Shown: one piece after another, positions 1 through 7,112 of the stretch
Layout of the letters: every line of letters begins with the position of its first letter
Position numbering within the stretch: the first letter of the stretch is position 1
Source of the DNA: a virus
Virus record (IMG/VR): IMGVR_UViG_3300046000_010347
Coordinates: 1-22,437 of that record
Strand: one strand, 5' to 3'
Length of the DNA stretch: 22,437 nt
The notes under the pieces: generated by a model
The model's database searches: none
Told to the model about the DNA's origin: nothing
Seen by the model: the letters and a program-made list of their open reading frames with translations, nothing else
Made by a program: the position numbers and the translations under genes

Positions 1-1136
1 GCCGCGGCATCATCCATTTCAACATATACATATTTAGATTTATTAGAATAATCTCCATTGATAATTACTTTTCCATTGCTAAATGTTTTGTATCTATCAC
101 CAATAATTCTAGCGATATATCTAGGAGAGTTTGGATCTAAATTAACATTATCAAATGATTCAAGAATATTAGGTCTTACATCAGAATCTTGTGCATCAAA
201 AGGAGAACCTAATACCATTAATTTAGTTTGATCAACTGCACGAATTACTACATTAAATGCACCATATTCAGAACCAGCTACTGTTCCAGCAGCTTTGATA
301 TTTGAAATAGCTACTTTAATTTCATAGTTACTGTTTATACCTGTGCTAATAGTATGAAATTTGAATAAATTCGCATTGGTATTATTTACGGTTTGTGATA
401 TAATCCAAGGAGTGGTAGCTTCTTTACAAGACTCAGCAAAATCTAATGCTGCTGAACCTGATGATAAAACTATAGATGTAGCTGGGTCAGCTGCTAATGA
501 TGCAGAAGCTGCTGTGCTAAAAAATGTATATAAATACCCTGGATTTGAAGTTACTTGAGGCGTTAAACTAAATACTTTAGATAAATAGTTTGCACTTAAA
601 TTATTTAATGATGCACTGTAACTAGCTACACCTGAACCTAAGGCATTTGGGAAAGCAGTGGCACTAGTGTCTACAGTAAATGAACCAGATAAAGTAACTA
701 CAAATGAACCTGATGTATTTGATGTTGCTGCTGATTTTCCGAATAACGCAGTGGTACCGTTGTAAAATGCGGTTGTTTCAGATACTACTTGAGAAGGATG
801 GATCAATCCAATATGTCTTAATCCGTATGAACCTGATGCTACAATAGCAACTGGGTTTAATATTGAATACCCATCATCATGAAGAGTACGAACAACTGTC
901 AGTTGTCCTGAATTTTGTAAATACTCCTTAGCTGCGTAAGGTAAGTATAAATTAGGGTTAGTATTACCAAAAATTTGTGTAAACTCTCCAAATGAAGTTA
1001 CTGACGTTGGTATCATTGCAGGTCCTTTTACTGTAGGTCCTACAAATGCCGCTCCAATCTCAGATATTCCTTGAGGTAAGTATGACAAATCCTTTTCATT
1101 GGTAAACACACCAGCACTAACGATTTTTTCTGCCAT
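1..1136 (-). CDS. 18: Tail sheath protein gp18 (C-terminus cut off by window edge)
   Basis: This is the contractile tail sheath subunit, which polymerises around the tail tube and contracts on infection. About 378 residues are visible from ATG at 1134-1136; the reading frame is open to base 1, so the C-terminal part is missing. The N-terminus (MAEKIVSAGVFTNEKDLSYL) and the following stretch with GAAFVGPTVKGPA and an FGEFTQIFG motif are typical of T4-type sheath proteins: N-terminal arm, then the 'G...GP...GP' strand and the 'F...FG' turn. The middle is rich in Ser, Thr, Gly and Ala, as in the outer domains of sheath proteins. It follows the gp13-gp14-gp15 block and has its own ATATTTAT promoter-like motif 44 nt upstream. 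No Shine-Dalgarno is seen. In T4 this gene directly follows gene 17; here it is elsewhere. Confidence 0.88.
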   Translation of the reverse strand, partial: MAEKIVSAGVFTNEKDLSYLPQGISEIGAAFVGPTVKGPAMIPTSVTSFGEFTQIFGNTNPNLYLPYAAKEYLQNSGQLTVVRTLHDDGYSILNPVAIVASGSYGLRHIGLIHPSQVVSETTAFYNGTTALFGKSAATSNTSGSFVVTLSGSFTVDTSATAFPNALGSGVASYSASLNNLSANYLSKVFSLTPQVTSNPGYLYTFFSTAASASLAADPATSIVLSSGSAALDFAESCKEATTPWIISQTVNNTNANLFKFHTISTGINSNYEIKVAISNIKAAGTVAGSEYGAFNVVIRAVDQTKLMVLGSPFDAQDSDVRPNILESFDNVNLDPNSPRYIARIIGDRYKTFSNGKVIINGDYSNKSKYVYVEMDDAA

Positions 1137-1179
1137 TGTATTAAGTGTTTAAAAGGTTAAAATAAGTTTTATATTTAAT

Positions 1180-1189
1180 TATAAATATG
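1180..1189 (-). promoter_or_regulatory. Candidate late promoter motif for gp18
   Basis: Coding-strand motif CATATTTATA, one of about ten intergenic copies of ATATTTAT in this window. It lies 44 nt before the gp18 ATG, further than the 16-25 nt of the other copies, and 22 nt beyond the stop of the preceding gene. Function is inferred from recurrence and position. Confidence 0.5.
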
Positions 1190-1210
1190 TAAATTCAAAC
1201 TGAAACTATA

Positions 1211-1489
1211 TTATAACGGAAGAAAAAATCCTGTCTCTACATCAATATCGCCTTCACCATATTTGGCTGTAATTTCATTACCGAATGATTCTTCTTTAGC
1301 TTGAGTTGCTAAATATTCTGACTTGTAAACATCTTCTAATTCATTTAATCGTTTCAATTGCTCTTCTAATAATATTTGTTCAATTTTAAGTTGCCCGAAT
1401 TTGGCAGTGGAAGTTGCATATTGATCACGCAAATCATTTATTGTTTGAATTTCTTCGTCAGTTAATTGTATTTGTGATTTTTCTATCAT
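1211..1489 (-). CDS. Small coiled-coil protein, conserved-unknown type
   Basis: A 92-residue protein of unknown function. Residues about 8-75 are almost wholly helical with heptad-like Leu/Ile spacing (QLTDEEIQTINDLRDQY, then QLKIEQILLEEQLKRLNEL), predicting a coiled coil. It ends with a short non-helical tail containing YGEGDIDVETGFF. Small proteins of this build, a coiled coil followed by a 'YG.G.ID..TG' tail, recur near tail or neck genes in marine T4-like phages, from memory. It stands alone between gp15 and gp18 with its own promoter-like motif 23 nt before the ATG, so it is probably a late virion or assembly factor. Nothing in the sequence identifies an enzymatic role. Confidence 0.75.
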   Translation of the reverse strand: MIEKSQIQLTDEEIQTINDLRDQYATSTAKFGQLKIEQILLEEQLKRLNELEDVYKSEYLATQAKEESFGNEITAKYGEGDIDVETGFFLPL

Positions 1490-1511
1490 AACTAATTATT
1501 TAAGTTCTATA

Positions 1512-1521
1512 TATAAATATG
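1512..1521 (-). promoter_or_regulatory. Candidate late promoter motif for the 92-aa coiled-coil gene
   Basis: Coding-strand CATATTTATA preceded by TTA, matching the gp18 copy over TTACATATTTATA. It lies 23 nt before the ATG at 1489 and 18 nt after the gp15 stop codon. Confidence 0.55.
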
Positions 1522-1538
1522 TAATACCCTTTCGAAAC

Positions 1539-2729
1539 CTATGCTAAGGCGTCTTGATTAATGAATTTTCCAATTCCAATTACTTCATCACCAGGTAATA
1601 AATTATAATCTAAGTTTGTAGTATTAACTACTAACGTGCTTATATTAGATAATTCACTGAATGATACTATTGCAGATCTAGGAATAACTACTCCTGCCAT
1701 TTCCCAATTTAATTTTTTATGAAAAAATACAAAATTATCTATACTTGTTGAAGCCATTCCTGTTGGAGCTTGAAGCCATCCTGACGGAAATGATACTGTA
1801 TTAGTAGCTGTAACAGTTCCTGTCAATTGTTTATTTGTGTTAAGATATGTAGTAACTGCTAATGTATTTGATGATGGTCGTGCATTAGTATTTATTGCGC
1901 CAACTGCATTTGTTGCTGGTCTAGCTGATGTAGAAGATATAATATCCGTAACTCCATCAACTTCAATTCCCATTACTACTCTATTAATAGGATTAAGTTT
2001 ATACATTATAGGAGCATTAGGCCCTGTTGCATTTAATAAGTGTGCTTTGGTTCTCATTGACAATGTAGCTTTTACTACACGATCTTCCCCAACATTGTTC
2101 ATGTTTTCAAATGAAGGCGGATCTATATTTGTAATAAATTTATAAGAGTCTCCAAATGCTTTTCCGTCGAACCATAATAAATGTTCTACAATTTCATTTA
2201 ATTGAATTGTATTATTTGTCCAACATATTAATTCATATTCTATTTGTACAAATTTAGGCACATCTACAGAATAATATTCTTTTTCAATTGGCGCCCCTGT
2301 CAACCCGAATCTAGAATATCTATTATTTTTAGTATATTTTCGTTCTACAGTAATTCTAGCATCAGCAGATTCCAATACTTTTAAATCTTGAATATCTTCT
2401 CTTTTAGATACTGAATTTCTTCGTATCATTATCAATGGAGTAAGTAGTTTACCTTGAGAATCACGAAGACATCCATGTTTTTGAACTGATGCCCATTTCT
2501 CTCCATTTGCAAATATAATTGGCACTGTTATAATAGAATCTTCTTCCATTACTGTAGGCTGAATAATAGTCTCTAAATGCCATTTTATAGCATAATCTAT
2601 ATCATATAATGAAGTAGATATATCTTTAACAGTACCATCTCTTTTTATATCAGTCTGTCCAGCAGCTGCTCTAACTTGTTTGTTAGTGCTAAATGTAGAT
2701 TCAGTTTTATTTGGTTTATCTTGTCTCAT
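1539..2729 (-). CDS. 15: Proximal tail sheath stabilisation / tail terminator protein gp15
   Basis: In T4, gp15 caps the finished tail and connects it to the neck. This 396-residue protein has a similar pattern: an early stretch with 'HLETIIQPTV' and 'ITVPIIFANGEKW' parallels the T4 region leading to its VPITYASKE strand, followed by a 'PLIMIRRNSV' strand. Later comes 'QIEYELICWTNN..QLNEIVEHLL', matching the YELSIFTRY...IVEQILPYF region of T4 gp15. It is longer than T4 gp15 (about 270 residues); the extra length is a Thr/Asn/Ser-rich C-terminal half (residues about 255-396). Its ATG overlaps the gp14 stop by one base (TAATG), indicating translational coupling, and no independent promoter motif is seen. 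Identification is by remembered family pattern and by its place after gp13 and gp14. Confidence 0.8.
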   Translation of the reverse strand: MRQDKPNKTESTFSTNKQVRAAAGQTDIKRDGTVKDISTSLYDIDYAIKWHLETIIQPTVMEEDSIITVPIIFANGEKWASVQKHGCLRDSQGKLLTPLIMIRRNSVSKREDIQDLKVLESADARITVERKYTKNNRYSRFGLTGAPIEKEYYSVDVPKFVQIEYELICWTNNTIQLNEIVEHLLWFDGKAFGDSYKFITNIDPPSFENMNNVGEDRVVKATLSMRTKAHLLNATGPNAPIMYKLNPINRVVMGIEVDGVTDIISSTSARPATNAVGAINTNARPSSNTLAVTTYLNTNKQLTGTVTATNTVSFPSGWLQAPTGMASTSIDNFVFFHKKLNWEMAGVVIPRSAIVSFSELSNISTLVVNTTNLDYNLLPGDEVIGIGKFINQDALA

Positions 2730-3259
2730 TATAAATTACTTGGTAATGTTGAATTTTTAATTGGAGTTGAATTTCCAAATCGTGTTTTAACAATATTAAC
2801 TTTAGATTGACGAGTTTGATGTGCTACACAAATTACAGACAAGCTATAACCATGTTCCGTTCCTCCGAACCAGTTATCTGGATCTTTTCCTACAAAATTT
2901 TGATTGTCTACTACAGAATCAAGTTCAAAAAATCTACTACGGTATTCTATTATATCTCCAATTTCAGGATGATTGTCGCCTTCAATTAAATCATCTTTTA
3001 AAAATGCAAAAGTGGCGGTTTGGTTTACTTCCATTCCAAAATCTTCAGCTGACCAAACTTCATCATCAAAAGTAACTATAGCAGGAATTAATATTGCAGA
3101 TTGGTATGTTTTGCTATTAGTCTCATCATATATATTTGTGCTAGTAGCTAACAAATTCAATTTATAGAATAGAATTTCAGTATCAATCCATCTATGAATT
3201 AATTCTTTATTTAAACTTCTAATTAAAGAAACATCTCTTTGTCCTCCGAATAATGCCAT
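2729..3259 (-). CDS. 14: Neck protein, gp14-like
   Basis: A 176-residue protein, probably the neck component that joins the filled head to the tail. It starts MALFGGQRDVSLIRSLNKEL, an N-terminal helix (residues about 10-40) followed by 'NIYDE' and a beta-rich body. The central 'HPEIGDIIEYRSRFFELDSV' and later 'GTEHGYSLSVICVAH' resemble the 'GD.I.......FEI..V' core and C-terminal strands of gp14 neck proteins from T4-like marine phages. T4 gp14 is longer (about 256 residues). It lies between gp13 and gp15, as in T4. An AGGA sits 7 nt before the ATG, one of the few Shine-Dalgarno-like sites in the window. The gp14 assignment is moderately sure; a head-tail joining role is more secure than the exact number. 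Confidence 0.72.
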   Translation of the reverse strand: MALFGGQRDVSLIRSLNKELIHRWIDTEILFYKLNLLATSTNIYDETNSKTYQSAILIPAIVTFDDEVWSAEDFGMEVNQTATFAFLKDDLIEGDNHPEIGDIIEYRSRFFELDSVVDNQNFVGKDPDNWFGGTEHGYSLSVICVAHQTRQSKVNIVKTRFGNSTPIKNSTLPSNL

Positions 3260-3263
3260 AATA

Positions 3264-4418
3264 TTATCCTATATAAATTGGCATAGGTACCTTATTTAAT
3301 TGTGATTGAATATTATCTGATTCTTCTGTCATTTTTGCTAATTGTGATTGACGTGATACTGCTTCTAGATTTTCTCTTAATTGAGTAATTAAAGCTTCTC
3401 TTTCTGTTTGGCTTTGTGCAATTAAATCTGCTCCATTCAATGTAATTTCAGAACCAGGAATTGGCACTGAACTATATTTGTTTCTTATATTACCTAAAAC
3501 TTCTTTGGCTAGTGCCAATGTATATTTGAATATCCATTGTTTACCAGCTGGGTTGATTTCAGAATACTTATGCAATTCATAAGGAGCATTTGAAAAGTCG
3601 CCTATTACATTGGAACCTGTTTGTACTGTCAAAGCACCTCGATCTTCAGTGGTAATATAATGTATATATACTTTATAATCATATACAGGTACTGGAAATA
3701 TTCTTAATCTATCACCAGTTACTTCAAAGCTATATGATGATTTACGAATCATATCATTGAATTCAATTGCTTGTAATCTTAATAAATCAGCATACATTGG
3801 TTGCATCATAAATGATACACCTGGAGAATAACTTCCCCATCCAAAATTCTCTAGCATACCTTGAGACCCTAAACCTGTTCCAATGAAAGGATCAAAATAT
3901 CTCACGATTGCAGGAGGATTGTCATGCATGATCTTTTTAATTTCAATATGTTTTAATGAATCTCCGGCAACTTCGAAATTTGCTTGAGTCAAATCATATA
4001 CTTGTTGACCTTCTTTAAGATCTATAGATGCTGTTTTATAAGTTAAATATCCTCCAGAGCCAGCTTCAGTTCCATAATTTTTTGATATAGATATCAGTCT
4101 ATTCAATGTAGCATTAACTGGCTTAGCTGTTAAGTTTGTTCCTGTTGGAGACCCTTGCAATTGAAACATGTTGTCTCTAATAGCGAATTGATTTACTTGA
4201 TTGGAATATTCCAAAGTAGCTTCCTCAAAACATGTATATAAATGAATTGCTTGAAGTTCTACATCATTTAATGGATATCCTAATCTAGTTGCAGACCATG
4301 AAGCTACTTTATCAGTATGTGCTACATATACTGCGTCTGAATCAAAAAATCCGAATGTACCTGATGAGCCTGTTACATATGTACTTGAGCCTGTCCAAAT
4401 TGGAATTGTTACTGCCAT
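3264..4418 (-). CDS. 13: Neck protein gp13-like
   Basis: This 384-residue protein is likely the gp13 neck (head-completion) protein that docks on the portal vertex after packaging. Features seen include an N-terminal 'GYPLNDVELQAIHLYTCFEEA' helix, a central Gly/Pro-rich part with 'YFDPFIGTGLGSQGMLENFG', and an alpha-helical C-terminal part with 'FKYTLALAKEVLGNIRNKYS', 'PGSEITLNGADLI' and a long 'ALITQLRENLEAV' helix. The 'LG.IR.K.S....G.....G..L' run is typical of this family in marine T4-like phages. T4 gp13 is shorter (309 residues). It is the first gene of a gp13-gp14-gp15 unit and carries a promoter-like motif 19 nt before its ATG. No Shine-Dalgarno is present. Confidence 0.8.
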   Translation of the reverse strand: MAVTIPIWTGSSTYVTGSSGTFGFFDSDAVYVAHTDKVASWSATRLGYPLNDVELQAIHLYTCFEEATLEYSNQVNQFAIRDNMFQLQGSPTGTNLTAKPVNATLNRLISISKNYGTEAGSGGYLTYKTASIDLKEGQQVYDLTQANFEVAGDSLKHIEIKKIMHDNPPAIVRYFDPFIGTGLGSQGMLENFGWGSYSPGVSFMMQPMYADLLRLQAIEFNDMIRKSSYSFEVTGDRLRIFPVPVYDYKVYIHYITTEDRGALTVQTGSNVIGDFSNAPYELHKYSEINPAGKQWIFKYTLALAKEVLGNIRNKYSSVPIPGSEITLNGADLIAQSQTEREALITQLRENLEAVSRQSQLAKMTEESDNIQSQLNKVPMPIYIG

Positions 4419-4436
4419 TGTGTTTATTTAATTTAT

Positions 4437-4446
4437 AATAAATATC
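4437..4446 (-). promoter_or_regulatory. Candidate late promoter motif for gp13-gp14-gp15
   Basis: Coding-strand GATATTTATT followed by ATAAATTAAA, nearly identical to the copy before phoH (shared GATATTTATTATAAATTA). It lies 19 nt before the gp13 ATG and 7 nt after the endolysin stop. Confidence 0.6.
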
Positions 4447-4452
4447 TTATTT

Positions 4453-5262
4453 TTATTTTAAAAGATTCCAATATTCTTTGAAGTGCTTTATTCTGTCAGC
4501 TAAACCAATAGTTCCTCCATTTACTCTTTTAGTTACTGACGTTACTGTTGCATCGTCAGCTCCTTTATCACAAATAGACCAAAGTTTATTTGAATTGAAA
4601 AAGAATGCTGCTGAAGCTAAAGGATATTTTGTTGCAACTAAATCAGGTGCCGCTACACAATCTTCCCCAATAAAATTAGTAAAGTTAGTGTAATTTGATT
4701 TACCTGTTAATTGTATATAGCCTCTTCCTCTGAATTTGAATCCTTCTCTTGAAGCTTCATCTCCATTACCCATTCTAGATGCATAAACTCTTGATGCAAT
4801 TTTTTCTGGATTTCTAGCATATAAGTCTGCCATATTTCCAGGGAAATATTTTCCAAATATTTTTTTCAACCCATCTGCTGAATAATTTACATTTTCAGAA
4901 ACTGCTTTGAATCCACCACTTTCGTGACCGCATTGAGACAAGAAATGAGCAAGTCTTAAAGGTGTTGTAATATTAAATTTAGCAGCTGTGCTTGGAATTT
5001 GAGCTATTACTGCTTCAGGTATATGACCTTTTAATTTATCTAATTTGAAATTTGAATTTGGTATTACAGTTGCTGTTGGTGCTCCAAACATTTTTGTCCA
5101 AGTACCGTCGCCAACGATACCGTCAGCAGTTAAACCATTTGCAGTTTGCCAAGCTTTTACTTTAGCTTCTGTTCCAGGTCCAAATGCTCCATCAGCAGTT
5201 ATACCTAATTTAGTTTGTAATTTTTTTACATCTTCACCAGATGATCCGTTTTTTAGTAACAT
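4453..5262 (-). CDS. Endolysin: peptidoglycan-binding domain plus GH19 (chitinase-like) lysozyme
   Basis: This 269-residue enzyme should cleave the glycan strands of peptidoglycan at the end of infection. Residues about 5-60 form a PG_binding_1 domain (SSGEDVKKLQTKLG, DGAFGPGTEAKVKAWQ, DGIVGDGTW). Residues about 95-269 are a glycoside hydrolase family 19 domain: GHESGGF at 112-118 carries the likely catalytic acid E114, with E123 as a second candidate, and FRGRGYIQLTG at 177-187 is the family signature. There is no signal peptide, so export would need a holin; no convincing holin is seen in this window. It ends the phoH-HAD-kinase unit, 10 nt downstream of the kinase gene, and lies within the structural cluster. 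ATG at 5260-5262 gives a natural start right before the binding domain. Confidence 0.93.
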   Translation of the reverse strand: MLLKNGSSGEDVKKLQTKLGITADGAFGPGTEAKVKAWQTANGLTADGIVGDGTWTKMFGAPTATVIPNSNFKLDKLKGHIPEAVIAQIPSTAAKFNITTPLRLAHFLSQCGHESGGFKAVSENVNYSADGLKKIFGKYFPGNMADLYARNPEKIASRVYASRMGNGDEASREGFKFRGRGYIQLTGKSNYTNFTNFIGEDCVAAPDLVATKYPLASAAFFFNSNKLWSICDKGADDATVTSVTKRVNGGTIGLADRIKHFKEYWNLLK

Positions 5263-5272
5263 AGTAATTAAG

Positions 5273-5836
5273 CTATTTAAAAATTATTTTTCCTTTTTCT
5301 CCGTTTGGTGGACGGAATCTTTTCATCATAACTTCAATTTTAGCCGAATCAACACCATGAAGGTTTCTTCTAGCTAATGTTTTTACATTTTGTTTATTTG
5401 GTTCAAATACAACATATAAAATTTCATATCCGTATTTTTCTGCCATATTTTCATATGGAGCTCTTTCTTTATCTGTTAAATTAGTATTGTCAATAACAAT
5501 TACACTTTTTTTCATTAGCATATTGTCATTGGCTTTGTTCATACATTCTCTATGAGCATCATGTAATTTTGAAGCATCGAATTTGTATTCTCCACTTTTT
5601 TCAAAATAATTATCTGCCGAGCATACTATTGGATTATTTGGTAATTTTTTAATAAATGTTGATTTACCTGAACCTGGTAATCCTACCATAATAATCAATT
5701 GTTTTTTTACTTCTTCATTTAATTGATTGAATGCTGTATGAAATGGATCTGAATACACTTCATGTTGATTGAATTGTTTTTTCCATCCATTTTCAATATC
5801 TTCAAATACTAAATCTAGTACGTCTTTTAATTTCAT
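5273..5836 (-). CDS. P-loop polynucleotide-kinase-like protein (N4BP2/AAA_33 type)
   Basis: A 187-residue P-loop kinase, probably phosphorylating 5'-OH ends of RNA or DNA. Residues 52-60 are a Walker A motif (GLPGSGKST). CSADNYF at 72-78, followed by YKFDASKLHDAH, matches the substrate Asp region of NEDD4-binding-protein-2-like kinases. VIDNTN at 114-119 is the second family signature, and ARRN at about 155-158 supplies lid arginines. It overlaps the HAD phosphatase gene by four bases (ATGA), so the two are translationally coupled. The pair recalls the two activities of T4 polynucleotide kinase/phosphatase, split into separate genes. The N-terminus MKLKDVLDLV resembles those of other genes here that start with MIKLKDL. 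The substrate cannot be told from sequence alone. Confidence 0.85.
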   Translation of the reverse strand: MKLKDVLDLVFEDIENGWKKQFNQHEVYSDPFHTAFNQLNEEVKKQLIIMVGLPGSGKSTFIKKLPNNPIVCSADNYFEKSGEYKFDASKLHDAHRECMNKANDNMLMKKSVIVIDNTNLTDKERAPYENMAEKYGYEILYVVFEPNKQNVKTLARRNLHGVDSAKIEVMMKRFRPPNGEKGKIIFK

Positions 5837-6378
5837 AGTTTTATATGTTCTGCTTCTGTAGTATGAACTACTTCTAATTTTATATTTGGATATTTTACTT
5901 TTAATCCTTCTACTGCTCTAACATTTTTAATAGAATCATCAATAAAAACAATATCATTATACCCTTTTTTTATTTCATTTTCTATATAATCAGCTTTTCT
6001 TTGTGGATTAGCATCTCCTAATGCAACGACATATATATCTAAATTATATTTTTTTTTAAGATAATTTTTAACTGGATAACCTAATTGTCTAGCAGTTAAT
6101 ATAGTTGTTTTAGTAGTTGGAGAACTAGCAGCTTGTTTCAATAAATCAATATTAGTTTTAATTGGCATTGCTATTTTAATTGCAGCATTGAATTCACGAA
6201 AGTTAAATGTATCTCCAGGCTTCGCATCATATACAGCAAATTCTGCTGGTGTAAGTATAGATTCTTTTCCTTTATTTTTAAGAATTATATTTGCTTTTAC
6301 TTTTGCTAAAGTATCGTCAAAATCAAAAATTCTCAATTTCTTTTCTTTTGCTTCTTTTATTAATTTAGTTATACTCAT
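5833..6378 (-). CDS. HAD-superfamily phosphatase
   Basis: A 181-residue haloacid-dehalogenase-fold hydrolase. Motif I is DFDDTL at 19-24 (nucleophile and acid Asp), motif II ILTAR at 93-97, motif III Lys128 in QRKADYI, and motif IV FIDDS at 145-149, so the catalytic set is complete. Close relatives, from memory, are common in marine T4-like phages, with the same 'LTPAEFAVY...GDTFNF' cap region. The substrate is unknown; next to a polynucleotide-kinase-like gene, a 3'-phosphatase role in end repair is plausible but inferred. Its start overlaps the end of phoH by 14 bases and its end overlaps the kinase by 4. The N-terminus MSITKLIKEAKE precedes the HAD fold and contains an I-x-E site. Confidence 0.87.
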   Translation of the reverse strand: MSITKLIKEAKEKKLRIFDFDDTLAKVKANIILKNKGKESILTPAEFAVYDAKPGDTFNFREFNAAIKIAMPIKTNIDLLKQAASSPTTKTTILTARQLGYPVKNYLKKKYNLDIYVVALGDANPQRKADYIENEIKKGYNDIVFIDDSIKNVRAVEGLKVKYPNIKLEVVHTTEAEHIKL

Positions 6379-7012
6379 AATCTAATATCTTACCTACTAA
6401 ATCACTTCTGTGGTTTTCTTTTAATTTTATCCATTCAATGCCATCTATTTTTTTAGATAACTCTATTGCATAGGTTAATCCTGAAATAGATTCATTTGTA
6501 TCTTGCTGTTCATTATCCCCGTTTATAATGATTTTACCGGTCTTTCCAAGGCGCGTTAAGATGGCTAGCATCTCTGACTTCGTGAGGTTCTGTGCCTCTT
6601 CTACAATTAGAACATCGTCTATTGTTTTACCTCTGATAAATTGTACTGGTAAAGCTTGAACTCTTTCTGTTTTAACGAAATCATCTATTTTAATTTTGTC
6701 CATGCATTTATACAAATTTTCAATAAGCGCTTCCATATATGGATTGAATTTGTCTTCTAAAGCCCCTGGTAAGAAACCTAAAGACCTACCAACTTCAATA
6801 GCACTGCGAGTAACTAATATTTTATCACATTGCTTTTTATTTAAAAAATCTAGAGCTGCTTGAGCGCCAACTAATGATTTTCCACTTCCTGCTCTTCCTG
6901 TTATAATAACAATTTGATTGTCTATTATTAACTGCTTAGCTTGTTTCTGTTCTTCATTTAAAACGACACTATATTTAATATCATTTTTTCTAACTCTATT
7001 AGGCTCTTTCAT
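6365..7012 (-). CDS. phoH: PhoH-like P-loop ATPase
   Basis: A 215-residue PhoH-family ATPase, related to the N-terminal domain of superfamily 1 helicases. It has Walker A GRAGSGKS (39-46), 'ILVTRSAIEVGRSLGFLPG' (65-83), typical of the family, Walker B VLIVEEAQN (134-142), 'IINGDNEQQD' as a sensor motif, and ENHRS near 199-203. Such genes are frequent in marine phages; proposed roles in phosphate stress or RNA metabolism are not settled. It is the first gene of a four-gene unit (phoH, HAD phosphatase, kinase, endolysin) directly downstream of gp23, with a promoter-like motif 16 nt before the ATG and a terminator-like hairpin further up. It is placed within the virion gene cluster rather than in an early region. 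Confidence 0.93.
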   Translation of the reverse strand: MKEPNRVRKNDIKYSVVLNEEQKQAKQLIIDNQIVIITGRAGSGKSLVGAQAALDFLNKKQCDKILVTRSAIEVGRSLGFLPGALEDKFNPYMEALIENLYKCMDKIKIDDFVKTERVQALPVQFIRGKTIDDVLIVEEAQNLTKSEMLAILTRLGKTGKIIINGDNEQQDTNESISGLTYAIELSKKIDGIEWIKLKENHRSDLVGKILDYEYN

Positions 7013-7027
7013 AAAATACTAATTTAT

Positions 7028-7037
7028 AATAAATATC
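7028..7037 (-). promoter_or_regulatory. Candidate late promoter motif for phoH-HAD-kinase-endolysin
   Basis: Coding-strand GATATTTATT followed by ATAAATTAG, almost identical to the motif before gp13. It lies 16 nt before the phoH ATG and downstream of the gp23 terminator-like hairpin. Confidence 0.6.
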
Positions 7038-7061
7038 AAATTAGTTCCTTTATATCAGTAG

Positions 7062-7087
7062 AAAAGGGGCTATTTCTAACCCCTTTT
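7062..7087 (-). terminator. Rho-independent terminator-like hairpin after gp23
   Basis: A perfect 8-bp inverted repeat, AAAAGGGG / CCCCTTTT, with a 10-nt loop, 25 nt beyond the gp23 stop codon. Read on the coding strand the stem ends in TTTT, the form of an intrinsic terminator. It separates the highly expressed capsid gene from phoH. Confidence 0.8.
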
Positions 7088-7112
7088 GAACTATTTATGT
7101 AAATCGTTTAGA

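Noticed and set aside
1837-2145. Plus-strand open frame of 102 codons
   Set aside because: It lies wholly inside gp15 on the opposite strand, with no promoter, ribosome site or protein pattern. The same applies to the other plus-strand frames such as 361-558, 9133-9480, 14157-14408, 17017-17340 and 18975-19565.
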